From the NCBI RefSeq assembly GCF_965200405.1, contig NZ_OZ241356.1, positions 744,001 to 808,000 of the forward strand: a DNA stretch of 64,000 nt, in the 5' to 3' direction. The stretch is from Glacieibacterium sp965200405. Lineage in GTDB: Bacteria; Pseudomonadota; Alphaproteobacteria; Sphingomonadales; Sphingomonadaceae. The notes under the pieces were generated by a model. The model saw nothing but the letters and a program-made list of their open reading frames with translations, did no database searches and was not told where the DNA came from. Shown here in pieces: positions 1-8,716 of the stretch (position 1 is the stretch's first letter; every line of letters starts with the position of its first letter). Made by a program: the position numbers and the translations under genes.

Positions 1-48
1 GACCGCGATCAGGGCCGCCAAGGCACCAAGAGACTTGTTAATACGCAT
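1..48 (-). CDS. N-terminal end of an exported protein (partial)
   Basis: Sixteen codons are visible before the window edge: ATG, then a short basic stretch (R, N, K) followed by a hydrophobic Leu/Ala run, which looks like the start of a signal peptide. An AGGAAG Shine-Dalgarno sequence lies about five bases before the ATG. The rest of the gene is outside the window, so no function can be given. Confidence 0.6.
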   Translation of the reverse strand, partial: MRINKSLGALAALIAV

Positions 49-138
49 CACAGGCTTCCTTTTTTCTGTTCCCGCTATAACGCAGGGACGGGGATTGGGT
101 TGCCGACGGGCGCTAGCCTCGGGTTCCGGTGCGCCGCC

Positions 139-1359
139 TCAGTTGTAGCGGCGCAGTTCTTCCTTCGCGATTGCGACGCGGTGGACCTCGTCCGGGCCAT
201 CGGCGAGGCGCAGGGTGCGCTGGCCGGCATAGCCCGACGCCAGGCCGTAATCCTGGCAGACGCCGCCGCCGCCATGTGCCTGGATCGCCATGTCGTGGAT
301 CATGCACGACATGTTGGGGGCGACGACCTTGATCATGGCGATCTCGCGTTTGGCCGCCTTGTTGCCGACGGTGTCCATCATGTACGCGGTCTTGAGGGTC
401 AGCAGCCGCGCCTGCTCGATGGCGATGCGGGCATCGGCGATGCGCTCGTGCCAGACGCCCTGCTCGCTGATCGGCTTGCCGAAGGCGACGCGCGACTTCA
501 GGCGCTTGCACATCTTCTCCAGCGCCCGCTCGGCGGCACCGATCGAGCGCATGCAGTGGTGGATGCGGCCCGGCCCGAGGCGGCCTTGCGCGATTTCGAA
601 ACCGGCGCCCTCGCGCAGCACGACGTTGCTGGCGGGAACGCGGACGTTGTCGAGGATGACCTCGTAATGGCCGTGCGGGGCATCGTCATAGCCGAACACC
701 TTGAGCGCGCGGACCTTGGTGATGCCGGGCGCGTCGAGTGGCACCAGCACCTGCGACTGCTGCTCGTGGCGGGCGGCGCCGGTGTCGGTCTTGCCCATGA
801 CGATGGCGATGGCGCAGCGCGGGTCGCCGACGCCCGACGACCACCACTTGCGGCCGTTGATGACATAATCGTCGCCGTCGCGGCGGATCGAGGTCTCGAT
901 GTTGGTCGCGTCCGACGAGGCGACGGCAGGCTCGGTCATCAGGAAGGCGGAGCGGATCTTGCCGTCCATCAGCGGGCGCAGCCACCTGGCCTTCTGCTCC
1001 TCGGAGCCATAGGTACGCAGGACTTCCATGTTGCCCGTATCGGGAGCGGAACAGTTGAACACTTCACTCGACCAGCCGGCGCGGCCCATTTCCTCGCAGA
1101 GCGGCGCGTATTCGAGGTTGGTCAGGCCGGGGCCCTTCCACTCCTCGGTGTCGTGCGCCGAGATGTTGAGGAACAGGTTCCACAGGCCGGCCTCGCGGGC
1201 CAGCGGCTTGAGTTCCTCGATGAGGGGCAGGACCTTCCAGCGCTCGCCCTCAGCGACTTCCTGCTCGTAGCGGGCTTCGTTGGGATAGATGTGCTGGCCC
1301 ATGAAGGCGCGCAGCCGTTCGATGAGGTCCTTGGACTTGTCGGTATAGTCGAAATTCAC
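139..1359 (-). CDS. Acyl-CoA dehydrogenase, ACAD10/11-like
   Basis: A FAD-dependent acyl-CoA dehydrogenase of 406 aa, which forms the trans-2 double bond of an acyl-CoA in the cytoplasm and passes electrons to ETF. Visible family features are the flavin-binding stretch MTEPAVASSDATNI, a WWSSG segment, an RHEQQSQVLVP segment and, near the C terminus, GPDEVHR, which carries the glutamate expected to act as catalytic base. The wording of these motifs matches the ACAD10/ACAD11 subgroup rather than short-chain enzymes. No thiolase, hydratase or regulator lies beside it, so the acyl substrate is not known. The next gene on the same strand starts 77 bases upstream, so the two could be cotranscribed. 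Confidence 0.9.
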   Translation of the reverse strand: MNFDYTDKSKDLIERLRAFMGQHIYPNEARYEQEVAEGERWKVLPLIEELKPLAREAGLWNLFLNISAHDTEEWKGPGLTNLEYAPLCEEMGRAGWSSEVFNCSAPDTGNMEVLRTYGSEEQKARWLRPLMDGKIRSAFLMTEPAVASSDATNIETSIRRDGDDYVINGRKWWSSGVGDPRCAIAIVMGKTDTGAARHEQQSQVLVPLDAPGITKVRALKVFGYDDAPHGHYEVILDNVRVPASNVVLREGAGFEIAQGRLGPGRIHHCMRSIGAAERALEKMCKRLKSRVAFGKPISEQGVWHERIADARIAIEQARLLTLKTAYMMDTVGNKAAKREIAMIKVVAPNMSCMIHDMAIQAHGGGGVCQDYGLASGYAGQRTLRLADGPDEVHRVAIAKEELRRYN

Positions 1360-1435
1360 GGCGCTCTCCTGATAATGGCGTGTCCGGGAGGCGGACCATA
1401 GCCATTTCGGGCGGCGCGGCTAGTGCCGGGAAGGC

Positions 1436-2206
1436 CTAGTTCGCGAACCTCAGGGTGACGCGCTCGCCGCCATAAGGCTGGCCGATGGCGCTGCTCTCGA
1501 ACTCGACGCGCTGGTGCGGCGCAAGGGCGGCGACCGGCGGGGCGATGCGCCAGCTGAAGGTCACGGCGTTGCCGGGATCGACGAGGTGCCCGGTGATCGC
1601 TCCCACTTCCTGGCGGACGGCCGTCGGGTTGGTGACCGTGCCGGCGATGACGAACAGCGGGCGGCCGTCGGCAAGCGCCTGGCGATCGACGCTGAAGCCG
1701 ATGGTCAGCGGCGAGACCACCGGTGCGGGGCGGTTGACCAGGCGGTCGAGCCACGGGACCTGCGACAGGTCGACGGGTGGCAGGATGATGCGCGGCAGGG
1801 GAATCTTGCCGAGGTCGAGCCCGGGCACCCACATCGCCGCCGCTCCCGCCGTGAATGCCAGGCCGAGGATGACGGCAAGGGCATTCTTGAGCAGCGTGCG
1901 CGACCGGGGCGCGTCGTCGGTCGCCGGCTCGTCGATGTCGGGCGCGGGGGTCCAGGCGAGCTGCTCCGGGGTCGGCGCGGGCTCGGGCGCCGGAGCGGTG
2001 ACGAGCGCGACGGGAGGTGTCGAGGTCTCGATCCCGAACTCCTGCTGCAGGGCGGCGGGCAGTTCGGGCTGGGGCGCCGGCGCATCGGGGGCGGCCTGGT
2101 ACCAGCGGTGGCTGCACCCGGCGCACCGCATGGCGCGCCCCTCCGGCGGGATGGCATCATCGGCGAGGCGGTAGCGCGCGCCGCATTCGGGGCAGGTAAC
2201 GATCAC
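1436..2206 (-). CDS. MJ0042-type zinc-ribbon membrane protein (DUF3426-like)
   Basis: A 256-aa protein that opens with a zinc ribbon (CPECG, then CAGCSHRW, i.e. two CxxC pairs within residues 5-32). A Pro/Ala-rich linker, one membrane helix around residues 110-130 and a C-terminal domain of about 120 residues follow. The C-terminal part reads like DUF3426, the usual partner of this zinc ribbon in proteobacteria. Such proteins are widespread in alphaproteobacteria and their role is unknown. The gene is divergent from serS, with about 90 bases between the two start codons. Confidence 0.8.
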   Translation of the reverse strand: MIVTCPECGARYRLADDAIPPEGRAMRCAGCSHRWYQAAPDAPAPQPELPAALQQEFGIETSTPPVALVTAPAPEPAPTPEQLAWTPAPDIDEPATDDAPRSRTLLKNALAVILGLAFTAGAAAMWVPGLDLGKIPLPRIILPPVDLSQVPWLDRLVNRPAPVVSPLTIGFSVDRQALADGRPLFVIAGTVTNPTAVRQEVGAITGHLVDPGNAVTFSWRIAPPVAALAPHQRVEFESSAIGQPYGGERVTLRFAN

Positions 2207-2296
2207 TTAGGGGTTTGTAGCGGTGCGGCGCGGGGCGGGGCAAGAGTCCCCTTGGGCTTGCCCATTATGCGAGGCGTCGGCATAGCCGCGGGCATC

Positions 2297-3559
2297 ATGC
2301 ACGACATCAAACTCATTCGCGCCGACGGGGCCGCCTTCGACGCCGGGCTGGCGCGGCGGGGGCTGGAGCCGCTGTCGGGCGAGTTGCTCGCGCTCGATGC
2401 CAGCCACCGCGCCGAGCAGACGCGAGCCCAGGACAGCGTTGCCGAGCGCAATGCCCTGTCGAAGCAGATCGGCCAGGCGATGGCGCAAAAGAATGCGACG
2501 CTGGCGCAGGACCTGCTCGCCCGGGTGCAGGCGCTCAAGGACGCGCTGATCGACAACAGTGCGGCGGAGACACTGCAGAACGCCATCGCGGCCCTGCCGA
2601 ACCTGCCACTCGCCGACGTGCCCGATGGCGTCGACGAGCATGGCAATGTCGTCGTCCACGAGCGCGGCACCAGGCCGAGCTTCGATTTCAAGCCGGTCGA
2701 GCATGACGTTCTCGCACTGAAGCTCGGCTATGATCCCGAAGCGGCCGCCGCTATTGCTGGCGCACGTTTCGCTGTCCTGAAGGGTTCCCTTGCCCGGCTG
2801 CACCGCGCGCTGGGGCAGTTCATGCTCGACCGGCAGGTGGCGGCGAATGGGTATCTGGAGGTCGCACCGCCGCTGCTGGTGAAACAGGAGGCGGTGTACG
2901 GCGTCGGCCAGCTGCCGAAGTTCGAGGAAGACCTCTTCAAGACCACCGACGGGCGCTACCTGATCTCCACCGCCGAGGTGTCGCTGACCAATCTCGTGCG
3001 CGAGCAGATCCTGGATGCGACCGTGCTGCCGCTGCGCTTTACCGCGCTGACGCCGTGCTTTCGCTCCGAGGCGGGGTCGGCGGGGCGCGACACGCGCGGG
3101 CTGATCCGCCAGCACCAGTTCGAGAAGGTCGAGATGGTCAGCATCGTCGCCCCCGACGACGCGCCCGCCGAGCATGAGCGGATGACTGCCTGCGCCGAAG
3201 GGGTGCTCGACGCGCTCGGGCTGGCCTATCGCCGGATGCTGTTGTGCGCCGGCGACATGGGCTTCTCGGCGCGCAAGACCTACGACCTGGAAGTCTGGCT
3301 ACCCGGGCAGGACCAGTACCGCGAGATCAGCAGCTGCTCAGACTGCGGCGACTTCCAGGCGCGGCGCATGGACGCGCGCTTCCGGGTCAAGGGCGAGAAG
3401 GGCACCAAGTTCGTCTACACGCTCAACGGCTCCGGCCTTGCTGTCGGCCGGACGCTGGTCGCGGTGCTGGAGAACTACCAACGCGCCGACGGCTCGGTCC
3501 GCGTGCCGGACGCACTGTTGCCATACATGGGCGGGATCACCGAACTCCGCCCCGACTAA
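2297..3559 (+). CDS. serS: Serine--tRNA ligase
   Basis: Class II aminoacyl-tRNA synthetase of 420 aa that charges tRNA-Ser in the cytoplasm. The N-terminal part (residues about 30-105) is the antiparallel coiled-coil arm. The catalytic core contains a TAEVSLTNL motif, the motif 2 region TPCFRSEAGSAGRDTRGLIRQHQF and, at the end, the motif 3 segment NGSGLAVGRTLVA. The start MHDIKLIR was chosen because it gives the normal family length. An in-frame ATG 30 bases further upstream is possible. It is followed after 8 bases by surE, suggesting a serS-surE operon. Confidence 0.97.
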   Translation: MHDIKLIRADGAAFDAGLARRGLEPLSGELLALDASHRAEQTRAQDSVAERNALSKQIGQAMAQKNATLAQDLLARVQALKDALIDNSAAETLQNAIAALPNLPLADVPDGVDEHGNVVVHERGTRPSFDFKPVEHDVLALKLGYDPEAAAAIAGARFAVLKGSLARLHRALGQFMLDRQVAANGYLEVAPPLLVKQEAVYGVGQLPKFEEDLFKTTDGRYLISTAEVSLTNLVREQILDATVLPLRFTALTPCFRSEAGSAGRDTRGLIRQHQFEKVEMVSIVAPDDAPAEHERMTACAEGVLDALGLAYRRMLLCAGDMGFSARKTYDLEVWLPGQDQYREISSCSDCGDFQARRMDARFRVKGEKGTKFVYTLNGSGLAVGRTLVAVLENYQRADGSVRVPDALLPYMGGITELRPD

Positions 3560-3567
3560 GGACTTAG

Positions 3568-4344
3568 ATGCGCATTCTCGTCACCAACGACGACGGTATC
3601 CATGCCCCCGGCCTGATCGCGCTGGAGCAGATCGCGGCGGAGCTGTCGGACGATGTCTGGGTCGTCGCCCCGGCCGAGGAACAGTCGGGCGCCGGCCATT
3701 CGCTGACGCTGTCGGAGCCGATGCGGCTGCGCAAGCTCGACGACCGGCGCTATGCCGTGAAGGGCACGCCGACCGATTGCGTCATGCTGGCGCTGGGTCA
3801 TGTCATGAAGGACCACCGGCCCGACCTGGTGCTGTCCGGGGTCAATCGCGGCGGCAATCTGGCGGAGGATGTGACCTATTCGGGCACCGTCTCGGCGGCG
3901 ATGGAAGGGTGCCTCGCCGGCATCCGCTCGATAGCGATGAGCCAGGTGATGAGCGACTATACCGCGGGGCAGGAGCGTTTCGAGGCAGCCACCGTCCACG
4001 GCGCGGGCATCGTCAAGCGCCTGCTGGCGGTCGACTGGGCGCCGGGAATGCTGGTCAACATCAACTTTCCGGGCCTGCCCGCGGCCGAAGTGCGCGGCGT
4101 CGAGGTCACCGAGCAAGGCTTTCGCGACTACGGGCATATCGCCCTCGATGCGCGCGTCGACCCGCGCGGGTTTCCGTATTTCTGGTTCGGTTTCGGGCGT
4201 GAAGTCGCTGAGCCGGGACGCGAAACCGACCTCAAGGCGATCCGTCACGGCCTGATCTCGGTGACCCCGCTGCACCTCGACCTGACCCACCGCGAGAGCC
4301 TCGCCGGGTTGCGGATCGCGCTGGACGCCCTCGCCGCCGCATAA
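3568..4344 (+). CDS. surE: 5'/3'-nucleotidase SurE
   Basis: Metal-dependent nucleoside monophosphate phosphatase of 258 aa. The N terminus has the signature ILVTNDDGIHAPG with the two metal-binding aspartates (residues 8-9), followed by AEEQSGAGHSLT and SGVNRGGNL, all characteristic of SurE. It lies 8 bases after serS and about 75 bases before a LysM/M23 gene. In many proteobacteria surE is followed by pcm and an NlpD-type gene. Here pcm is absent while the NlpD-type gene is retained. Confidence 0.96.
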   Translation: MRILVTNDDGIHAPGLIALEQIAAELSDDVWVVAPAEEQSGAGHSLTLSEPMRLRKLDDRRYAVKGTPTDCVMLALGHVMKDHRPDLVLSGVNRGGNLAEDVTYSGTVSAAMEGCLAGIRSIAMSQVMSDYTAGQERFEAATVHGAGIVKRLLAVDWAPGMLVNINFPGLPAAEVRGVEVTEQGFRDYGHIALDARVDPRGFPYFWFGFGREVAEPGRETDLKAIRHGLISVTPLHLDLTHRESLAGLRIALDALAAA

Positions 4345-4418
4345 GCGCCCGACCGATATTTTCGCCAGCCCGGCGCACGGCGATTCACCTGAGACGCATT
4401 ACCCGCTACAGCCCGACA

Positions 4419-5477
4419 GTGCCGCTGTTTCGCCTTGTCGCCTTGCTTACCCTGGTCGCGCTCGCCGCGTGCGGACGGCAGCAGCCGTTCGATCCCTTCC
4501 CGGCCGCCCACCCCGTCGCGGTCAAGGCTCCCGTTGCGGTACCGCCCAAGCCTGCCTGGGTGGCACGCAGGGTGGTCCCCGACGCCGTCGAGCTGAACCC
4601 GGGCAATGTCACCGTCGGCGCCGGCGAGACGCTGGCGCAGATTGCGGAGCGCACCCGCATACCGCTCGGGGCGCTGCTCGCGGCGAACGGGCTGCCCAGT
4701 CCGCTCGTGTTCGCCGGCCAGCCGTTGAAGGTACCCGGTGGCCGGGTCCACACCGTTCACGCCGGCGAATCGGGCATTTCGATCGCGCGCGCCTATGGCG
4801 TGGAATGGTCGCGGGTCATTGCCATGAACCGCTTGCGTGCGCCCTACACGTTGGAGATCGGCGACCGGCTGCTGCTGCCCTCGGTACAGGTCATCGCGGC
4901 GATGAGCATCGAGCAGCGCGCCGCCGCCTTCAAGATCGACATCGACGACCTGATCACCGGCGCCGAGCCGGCCGTCGCGGGCCGTCTTGTCTCGGGTCGC
5001 CCGGTTAGCGCCCGGCCACCGCGAACAGCCTCGACCAGCGCACCCTCCACGCCGGTCCCGGCGCTGAAGCCATTGCCGGCGTTCACCGGTCCGGCGCCCA
5101 GGTTCGAATGGCCGCTGACCGGGCGCATCGTCTCGACGTTCGGTGCCAAGCCCGGTGGACGCTTCAACGACGGCGTCAATCTGTCCGCGGACGTCGGTGA
5201 CCCGGTCCGCGCCGCGGCGGACGGCGTCGTTGCCTATGCGGGTGATGCGGTAGCGGGGTTCGGCAACCTCGTGTTGATCAAGCATGCCGATGGCTGGGTC
5301 AGCGCCTATGGACATAATTCGGCAGTGCTCGTGACCCGGGGGAAACGCGTCCAGCGCGGCGACATCATCGCGCGAGCCGGCGGCACCGGTGCCGTCACCG
5401 AGCCGCAGCTGCACTTCGAACTGCGGCGGGGGCGGACGGCAGTGGACCCGGTCAAGGTGCTCCCGGCGCGGGGCTGA
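4419..5477 (+). CDS. LysM/M23 murein-hydrolase family lipoprotein (NlpD/DipM-like)
   Basis: Envelope protein of 352 aa starting with GTG. The N terminus is a lipoprotein signal (hydrophobic Leu/Val/Ala run then LAAC, with Cys19 as lipidation site). Two LysM peptidoglycan-binding repeats follow (about residues 63-105 and 110-152), then a Pro/Ala-rich linker and an M23-type domain (about residues 225-350) ending in LHFELRRG. The usual HxxxD/HxH zinc ligands look only partly kept: the region reads GGRFNDGVNL where active M23 enzymes have H and D, so it may activate amidases as NlpD does rather than cut peptidoglycan itself. Its place after surE supports the NlpD comparison. Confidence 0.9.
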   Translation: MPLFRLVALLTLVALAACGRQQPFDPFPAAHPVAVKAPVAVPPKPAWVARRVVPDAVELNPGNVTVGAGETLAQIAERTRIPLGALLAANGLPSPLVFAGQPLKVPGGRVHTVHAGESGISIARAYGVEWSRVIAMNRLRAPYTLEIGDRLLLPSVQVIAAMSIEQRAAAFKIDIDDLITGAEPAVAGRLVSGRPVSARPPRTASTSAPSTPVPALKPLPAFTGPAPRFEWPLTGRIVSTFGAKPGGRFNDGVNLSADVGDPVRAAADGVVAYAGDAVAGFGNLVLIKHADGWVSAYGHNSAVLVTRGKRVQRGDIIARAGGTGAVTEPQLHFELRRGRTAVDPVKVLPARG

Positions 5478-5499
5478 GGCCGCAGGGGCGCCACAAGAG

Positions 5500-6864
5500 A
5501 TGACGCGAGGCCGCAAACCCACTATGGGCGGCGCGATGGTCCTTACTCTGCCCCGACCGCCGAAGGTCGGCATCGTCTCGCTTGGCTGCCCCAAGGCGCT
5601 GGTCGACAGCGAACGCATCCTGACCCGGCTGCGCGCCGACGGCTATGAAATGTCGCCGAGCTATGCCGACGCCGATGTCGTGCTGGTCAACACCTGCGGC
5701 TTTCTTGATTCCGCCAAGGCCGAAAGCCTTGAAGCCATCGGCGAGGCGATTGCCGCCAATGGGCGCGTCATCGTCACCGGCTGCCTGGGCAACGAGGCCG
5801 AGATGATCCGCCGCGTCCATCCCAAGGTCCTCGCGGTCAGTGGGCCCCAGCAATACGAGGCGGTTGTCGGCGCAGTGCGCGAAGCCGCGCCGATGCCGCC
5901 GTCGGCCTTTCTGAATCTGGTGCCCGACGCCGGGCTGAAGCTGACGCCGCGTCACTACAGCTATCTGAAGATCTCGGAGGGCTGCAACCACCGCTGCAAG
6001 TTCTGCATTATTCCGTCGATCCGCGGTGATCTGGTCAGCCGTCCGGCCAACGCCGTGCTACGCGAAGCCGAAAAGCTGGTCGCGGCGGGCACCCGCGAGC
6101 TGCTGGTGATCAGCCAGGACACCTCGGCCTATGGCGTCGACATCCGCCATGCAGAGTCGTCGCTCAACGGCGAGGCGCACCGCGCGCATATCGTCGACCT
6201 GGCGCGCGATCTCGGCAAGCTCGGCGCCTGGGTGCGGCTGCACTATATCTACCCATACCCGCACGTCGACGCGCTGATGCCGCTGATGGCCGACGGCCTG
6301 GTGCTGCCGTACCTCGACATTCCCTTCCAGCATGCGTCGCCCGCCGTGCTGCGCGCCATGCGGCGCCCGGCGAACGAGGCCAAGGTGCTCGACCGCATCC
6401 GCTATTGGCGCCAGATCGTCCCCGACATCACCCTGCGCTCGACCTTCATCGTCGGTTTTCCGGGCGAGACGGATGCCGATTTCGATTATCTGCTGGAGTG
6501 GCTGGAAGAGGCGCAACTCGATCGCGTCGGCTGCTTCAAATATGAAGCGGTGGCGGGTGCCGCGGCAAACGAACTGCCCAATCATGTCCCCGAGGAGCTC
6601 AAGCTGGAGCGCTGGGAGCGCTTCATGGCAGCTTCGGCGCGCATTTCGGCAGCCAAGCTGCAGGCCAAGATCGGGCGCACTGTCGATGTCATCATCGACA
6701 TCGTCGACGGCGAGGGCGGCGCGTCGGGACGCTCCAAGGCCGATGCGCCGGAGATCGACGGGCAGGTTCACCTCCGCGACGCGCATGGCCTGGCGGTCGG
6801 CGAGATCGTCAGCGTGCTGGTGGAGGATGCCGACGATTACGATTTGATGGGCGTCGCCGTATGA
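5500..6864 (+). CDS. rimO: Ribosomal protein uS12 methylthiotransferase RimO
   Basis: Radical-SAM methylthiotransferase that modifies the conserved Asp of ribosomal protein S12. The N-terminal UPF0004 domain has the three iron-sulfur cysteines (SLGCPKALVDSER, NTCGF and TGCLGNE). The radical-SAM site is CNHRCKFC, and a TRAM domain ends the protein. The opening CPKALVDSE is diagnostic of RimO rather than MiaB. From the ATG at 5500 it is 454 aa. In-frame ATGs at 5524 and 5536 would give 446 and 442 aa, closer to the E. coli length, so the exact start is uncertain. Its stop overlaps the next start as ATGA. Confidence 0.95.
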   Translation: MTRGRKPTMGGAMVLTLPRPPKVGIVSLGCPKALVDSERILTRLRADGYEMSPSYADADVVLVNTCGFLDSAKAESLEAIGEAIAANGRVIVTGCLGNEAEMIRRVHPKVLAVSGPQQYEAVVGAVREAAPMPPSAFLNLVPDAGLKLTPRHYSYLKISEGCNHRCKFCIIPSIRGDLVSRPANAVLREAEKLVAAGTRELLVISQDTSAYGVDIRHAESSLNGEAHRAHIVDLARDLGKLGAWVRLHYIYPYPHVDALMPLMADGLVLPYLDIPFQHASPAVLRAMRRPANEAKVLDRIRYWRQIVPDITLRSTFIVGFPGETDADFDYLLEWLEEAQLDRVGCFKYEAVAGAAANELPNHVPEELKLERWERFMAASARISAAKLQAKIGRTVDVIIDIVDGEGGASGRSKADAPEIDGQVHLRDAHGLAVGEIVSVLVEDADDYDLMGVAV

Positions 6865-8249
6865 CCGACTTTGCCGCGCTCCTGCGTCTCGACGGCGGTG
6901 AGCCGGCACGGACTCTGCACATCATCGGCAAGGACCGGCTTGAAGCCTGGCTGAAGCTGGCCGGTGCGCGGGCGCGGACAGGAGTCGCGGCAGCACGCTT
7001 TACCGGCAAGCCAGGCGAAGTCGCGATCCTGGCGGGCGACGGCGCGGAGGACTGGAGCGTCGCGGTCGGTGTCGGCAGCGACGGCCTTGTCGATCCCTGG
7101 GCACTGGCGACCGCCGCGTCGAAACTGCCGGCAGGAGTCTATCGCTGCTCCGAGGCGCCCGGTGCGGCGGCGCTGGGCTGGTTGCTGGCGCAGCACCGCT
7201 TCGATCGCTTCCTGAAATCGGATGACACGACCGGCCCGCGGGTGCTGCTGTCGAACGACCCGGCATCGGTCCGGGACACGGCGAGGATGGCCGAGGCGGT
7301 CGCACTCGTCCGCGACCTGGTCGACACGCCCGCCGGCGACCTTGGCCCCGCGGAACTCGCGGACGCGATCATCGCGCAGGGGAAGTTGTTTGGTGCCGAG
7401 ACGCAGGTCTTCACTGGCGAGGCGTTGCGGGACGGTTTTCCTGCAATCCATGCCGTCGGCCGCGCGGCTGCCGGGCAACCCCGGTTGATCGACCTACGCT
7501 GGGGCAACCCGGCTCATCCCAAACTGACGCTGGTCGGCAAGGGCGTCACCTTCGACAGCGGCGGCCTCAACATCAAGGGCGGCGCCGGTATGGCGCTGAT
7601 GAAAAAGGACATGGGCGGCGCGGCGCACGCGCTGGCCCTGTCGCGGCTGGTCATGCAGGCGGACCTGCCGGTGCGCCTGCGACTGATCGTGCCGGCAGTC
7701 GAGAACGCAATTTCCGGCAACGCCTTTCGTCCTGGCGACGTGCTGAAGACGCGCAAGGGCCTGACCGTCGAGATCGGCAACACCGATGCCGAAGGGCGGC
7801 TGATCCTGGCCGACGCGCTGGCGCTGGCGCAGGAGGACAAGCCCGACCTGCTGCTCGACTTCGCGACATTGACCGGTGCGGCGCGCGTCGCGCTCGGTCC
7901 CGACCTGCCGGCGATGTTCAGCAACGACGATGCACTCGCCGAGGCGCTGCTCGTGGCTGGTCGGCAGGTTCAGGATCAATTGTGGCGTATGCCGCTATGG
8001 TCCGGCTATCGCGACATGCTGAAATCAAGCGTCGCTGATCTCAATAACGCGCCCGAGGGTGGCTTTGCCGGGGCCGTAACGGCTGCCTTGTTTTTGGAGC
8101 GCTTCATCGCCGAAGGGCAGAGCTGGGCGCATTTGGATTTGTACGCCTGGGCACCCTCGGGTAAACCGGGCCGTCCAAAGGGTGGTGCGGCGACTGGACT
8201 TCGTGCAGTCTTCGCTATGTTATCGTTGCGCTTTCTGACGCATGTCTAA
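6861..8249 (+). CDS. M17 (leucyl) aminopeptidase family protein
   Basis: Cytoplasmic dinuclear-metal exopeptidase of 462 aa that removes N-terminal residues from peptides. The catalytic half carries GKGVTFDSGGLNIK, KDMGGAAHA and the family signature NTDAEGRL, which supply metal ligands and the active-site Lys and Arg. The N-terminal half is shorter and more divergent than in E. coli PepA, so the PepA symbol is not used. Translationally coupled to rimO through an ATGA overlap. Base composition falls in the last 200 bases and stays lower into the next two genes. Confidence 0.92.
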   Translation: MTDFAALLRLDGGEPARTLHIIGKDRLEAWLKLAGARARTGVAAARFTGKPGEVAILAGDGAEDWSVAVGVGSDGLVDPWALATAASKLPAGVYRCSEAPGAAALGWLLAQHRFDRFLKSDDTTGPRVLLSNDPASVRDTARMAEAVALVRDLVDTPAGDLGPAELADAIIAQGKLFGAETQVFTGEALRDGFPAIHAVGRAAAGQPRLIDLRWGNPAHPKLTLVGKGVTFDSGGLNIKGGAGMALMKKDMGGAAHALALSRLVMQADLPVRLRLIVPAVENAISGNAFRPGDVLKTRKGLTVEIGNTDAEGRLILADALALAQEDKPDLLLDFATLTGAARVALGPDLPAMFSNDDALAEALLVAGRQVQDQLWRMPLWSGYRDMLKSSVADLNNAPEGGFAGAVTAALFLERFIAEGQSWAHLDLYAWAPSGKPGRPKGGAATGLRAVFAMLSLRFLTHV

Positions 8250-8353
8250 ATAAATCATGCTTTCGATGCAACAACGACACCGCCTATCGGTTGGGTTGAC
8301 ACTGCCTGCGGTCTGTTCCGTCACGGTCCAGGTTGAAACGTCGAGGATACGGC

Positions 8354-8716
8354 ATGCGCACCGATACTCCGGACCAAGGTCCATCAACGAACCTCTCGAG
8401 CTGGATGGGCACGCTGATCGGCTATGTCCAGTCGGCCAGACCGGATCTCACCAACCGTCAGATGGCTTTGCTGCTGGTGGTTTACCTCACCGACGGACCG
8501 CACACGGTTCGCGGGCTGGCCGCCAAGCTCAAGGTTTCCAAGCCGGTCGTCACTCGCGCGCTCAACACGCTCGGCGCGCTCGGCTATCTGCGCCGGCAGA
8601 AGGACGAGAGCGATCTGCGGAACATCTTTGTCGAGCGGACTGCTCAAGGTACGGCGTTCCTCGATGAATTTTCCGAGCTTATCGACCGCACCGAAGCCAA
8701 GGGCGCCCGTCACTAG
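8354..8716 (+). CDS. MarR-family winged-helix regulator
   Basis: Small DNA-binding protein of 120 aa. Residues about 25-95 form a winged helix typical of MarR proteins: the helix-turn-helix reads RGLAAKLKVSKPVVTRALNTL, here one residue over the core, followed by the wing GYLRRQKDESDLRN. The start was placed at ATG 8354, preceded by GAGGA at good spacing. It overlaps the downstream NlpC/P60 gene by 53 bases if that gene starts at 8664, so the two are probably cotranscribed. Ligand and targets are unknown. Confidence 0.85.
   Translation: MRTDTPDQGPSTNLSSWMGTLIGYVQSARPDLTNRQMALLLVVYLTDGPHTVRGLAAKLKVSKPVVTRALNTLGALGYLRRQKDESDLRNIFVERTAQGTAFLDEFSELIDRTEAKGARH

Noticed and set aside
100..1401. 433-codon plus-strand frame opposite the acyl-CoA dehydrogenase
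   Set aside because: Antisense shadow; only the minus-strand product has clear enzyme motifs.
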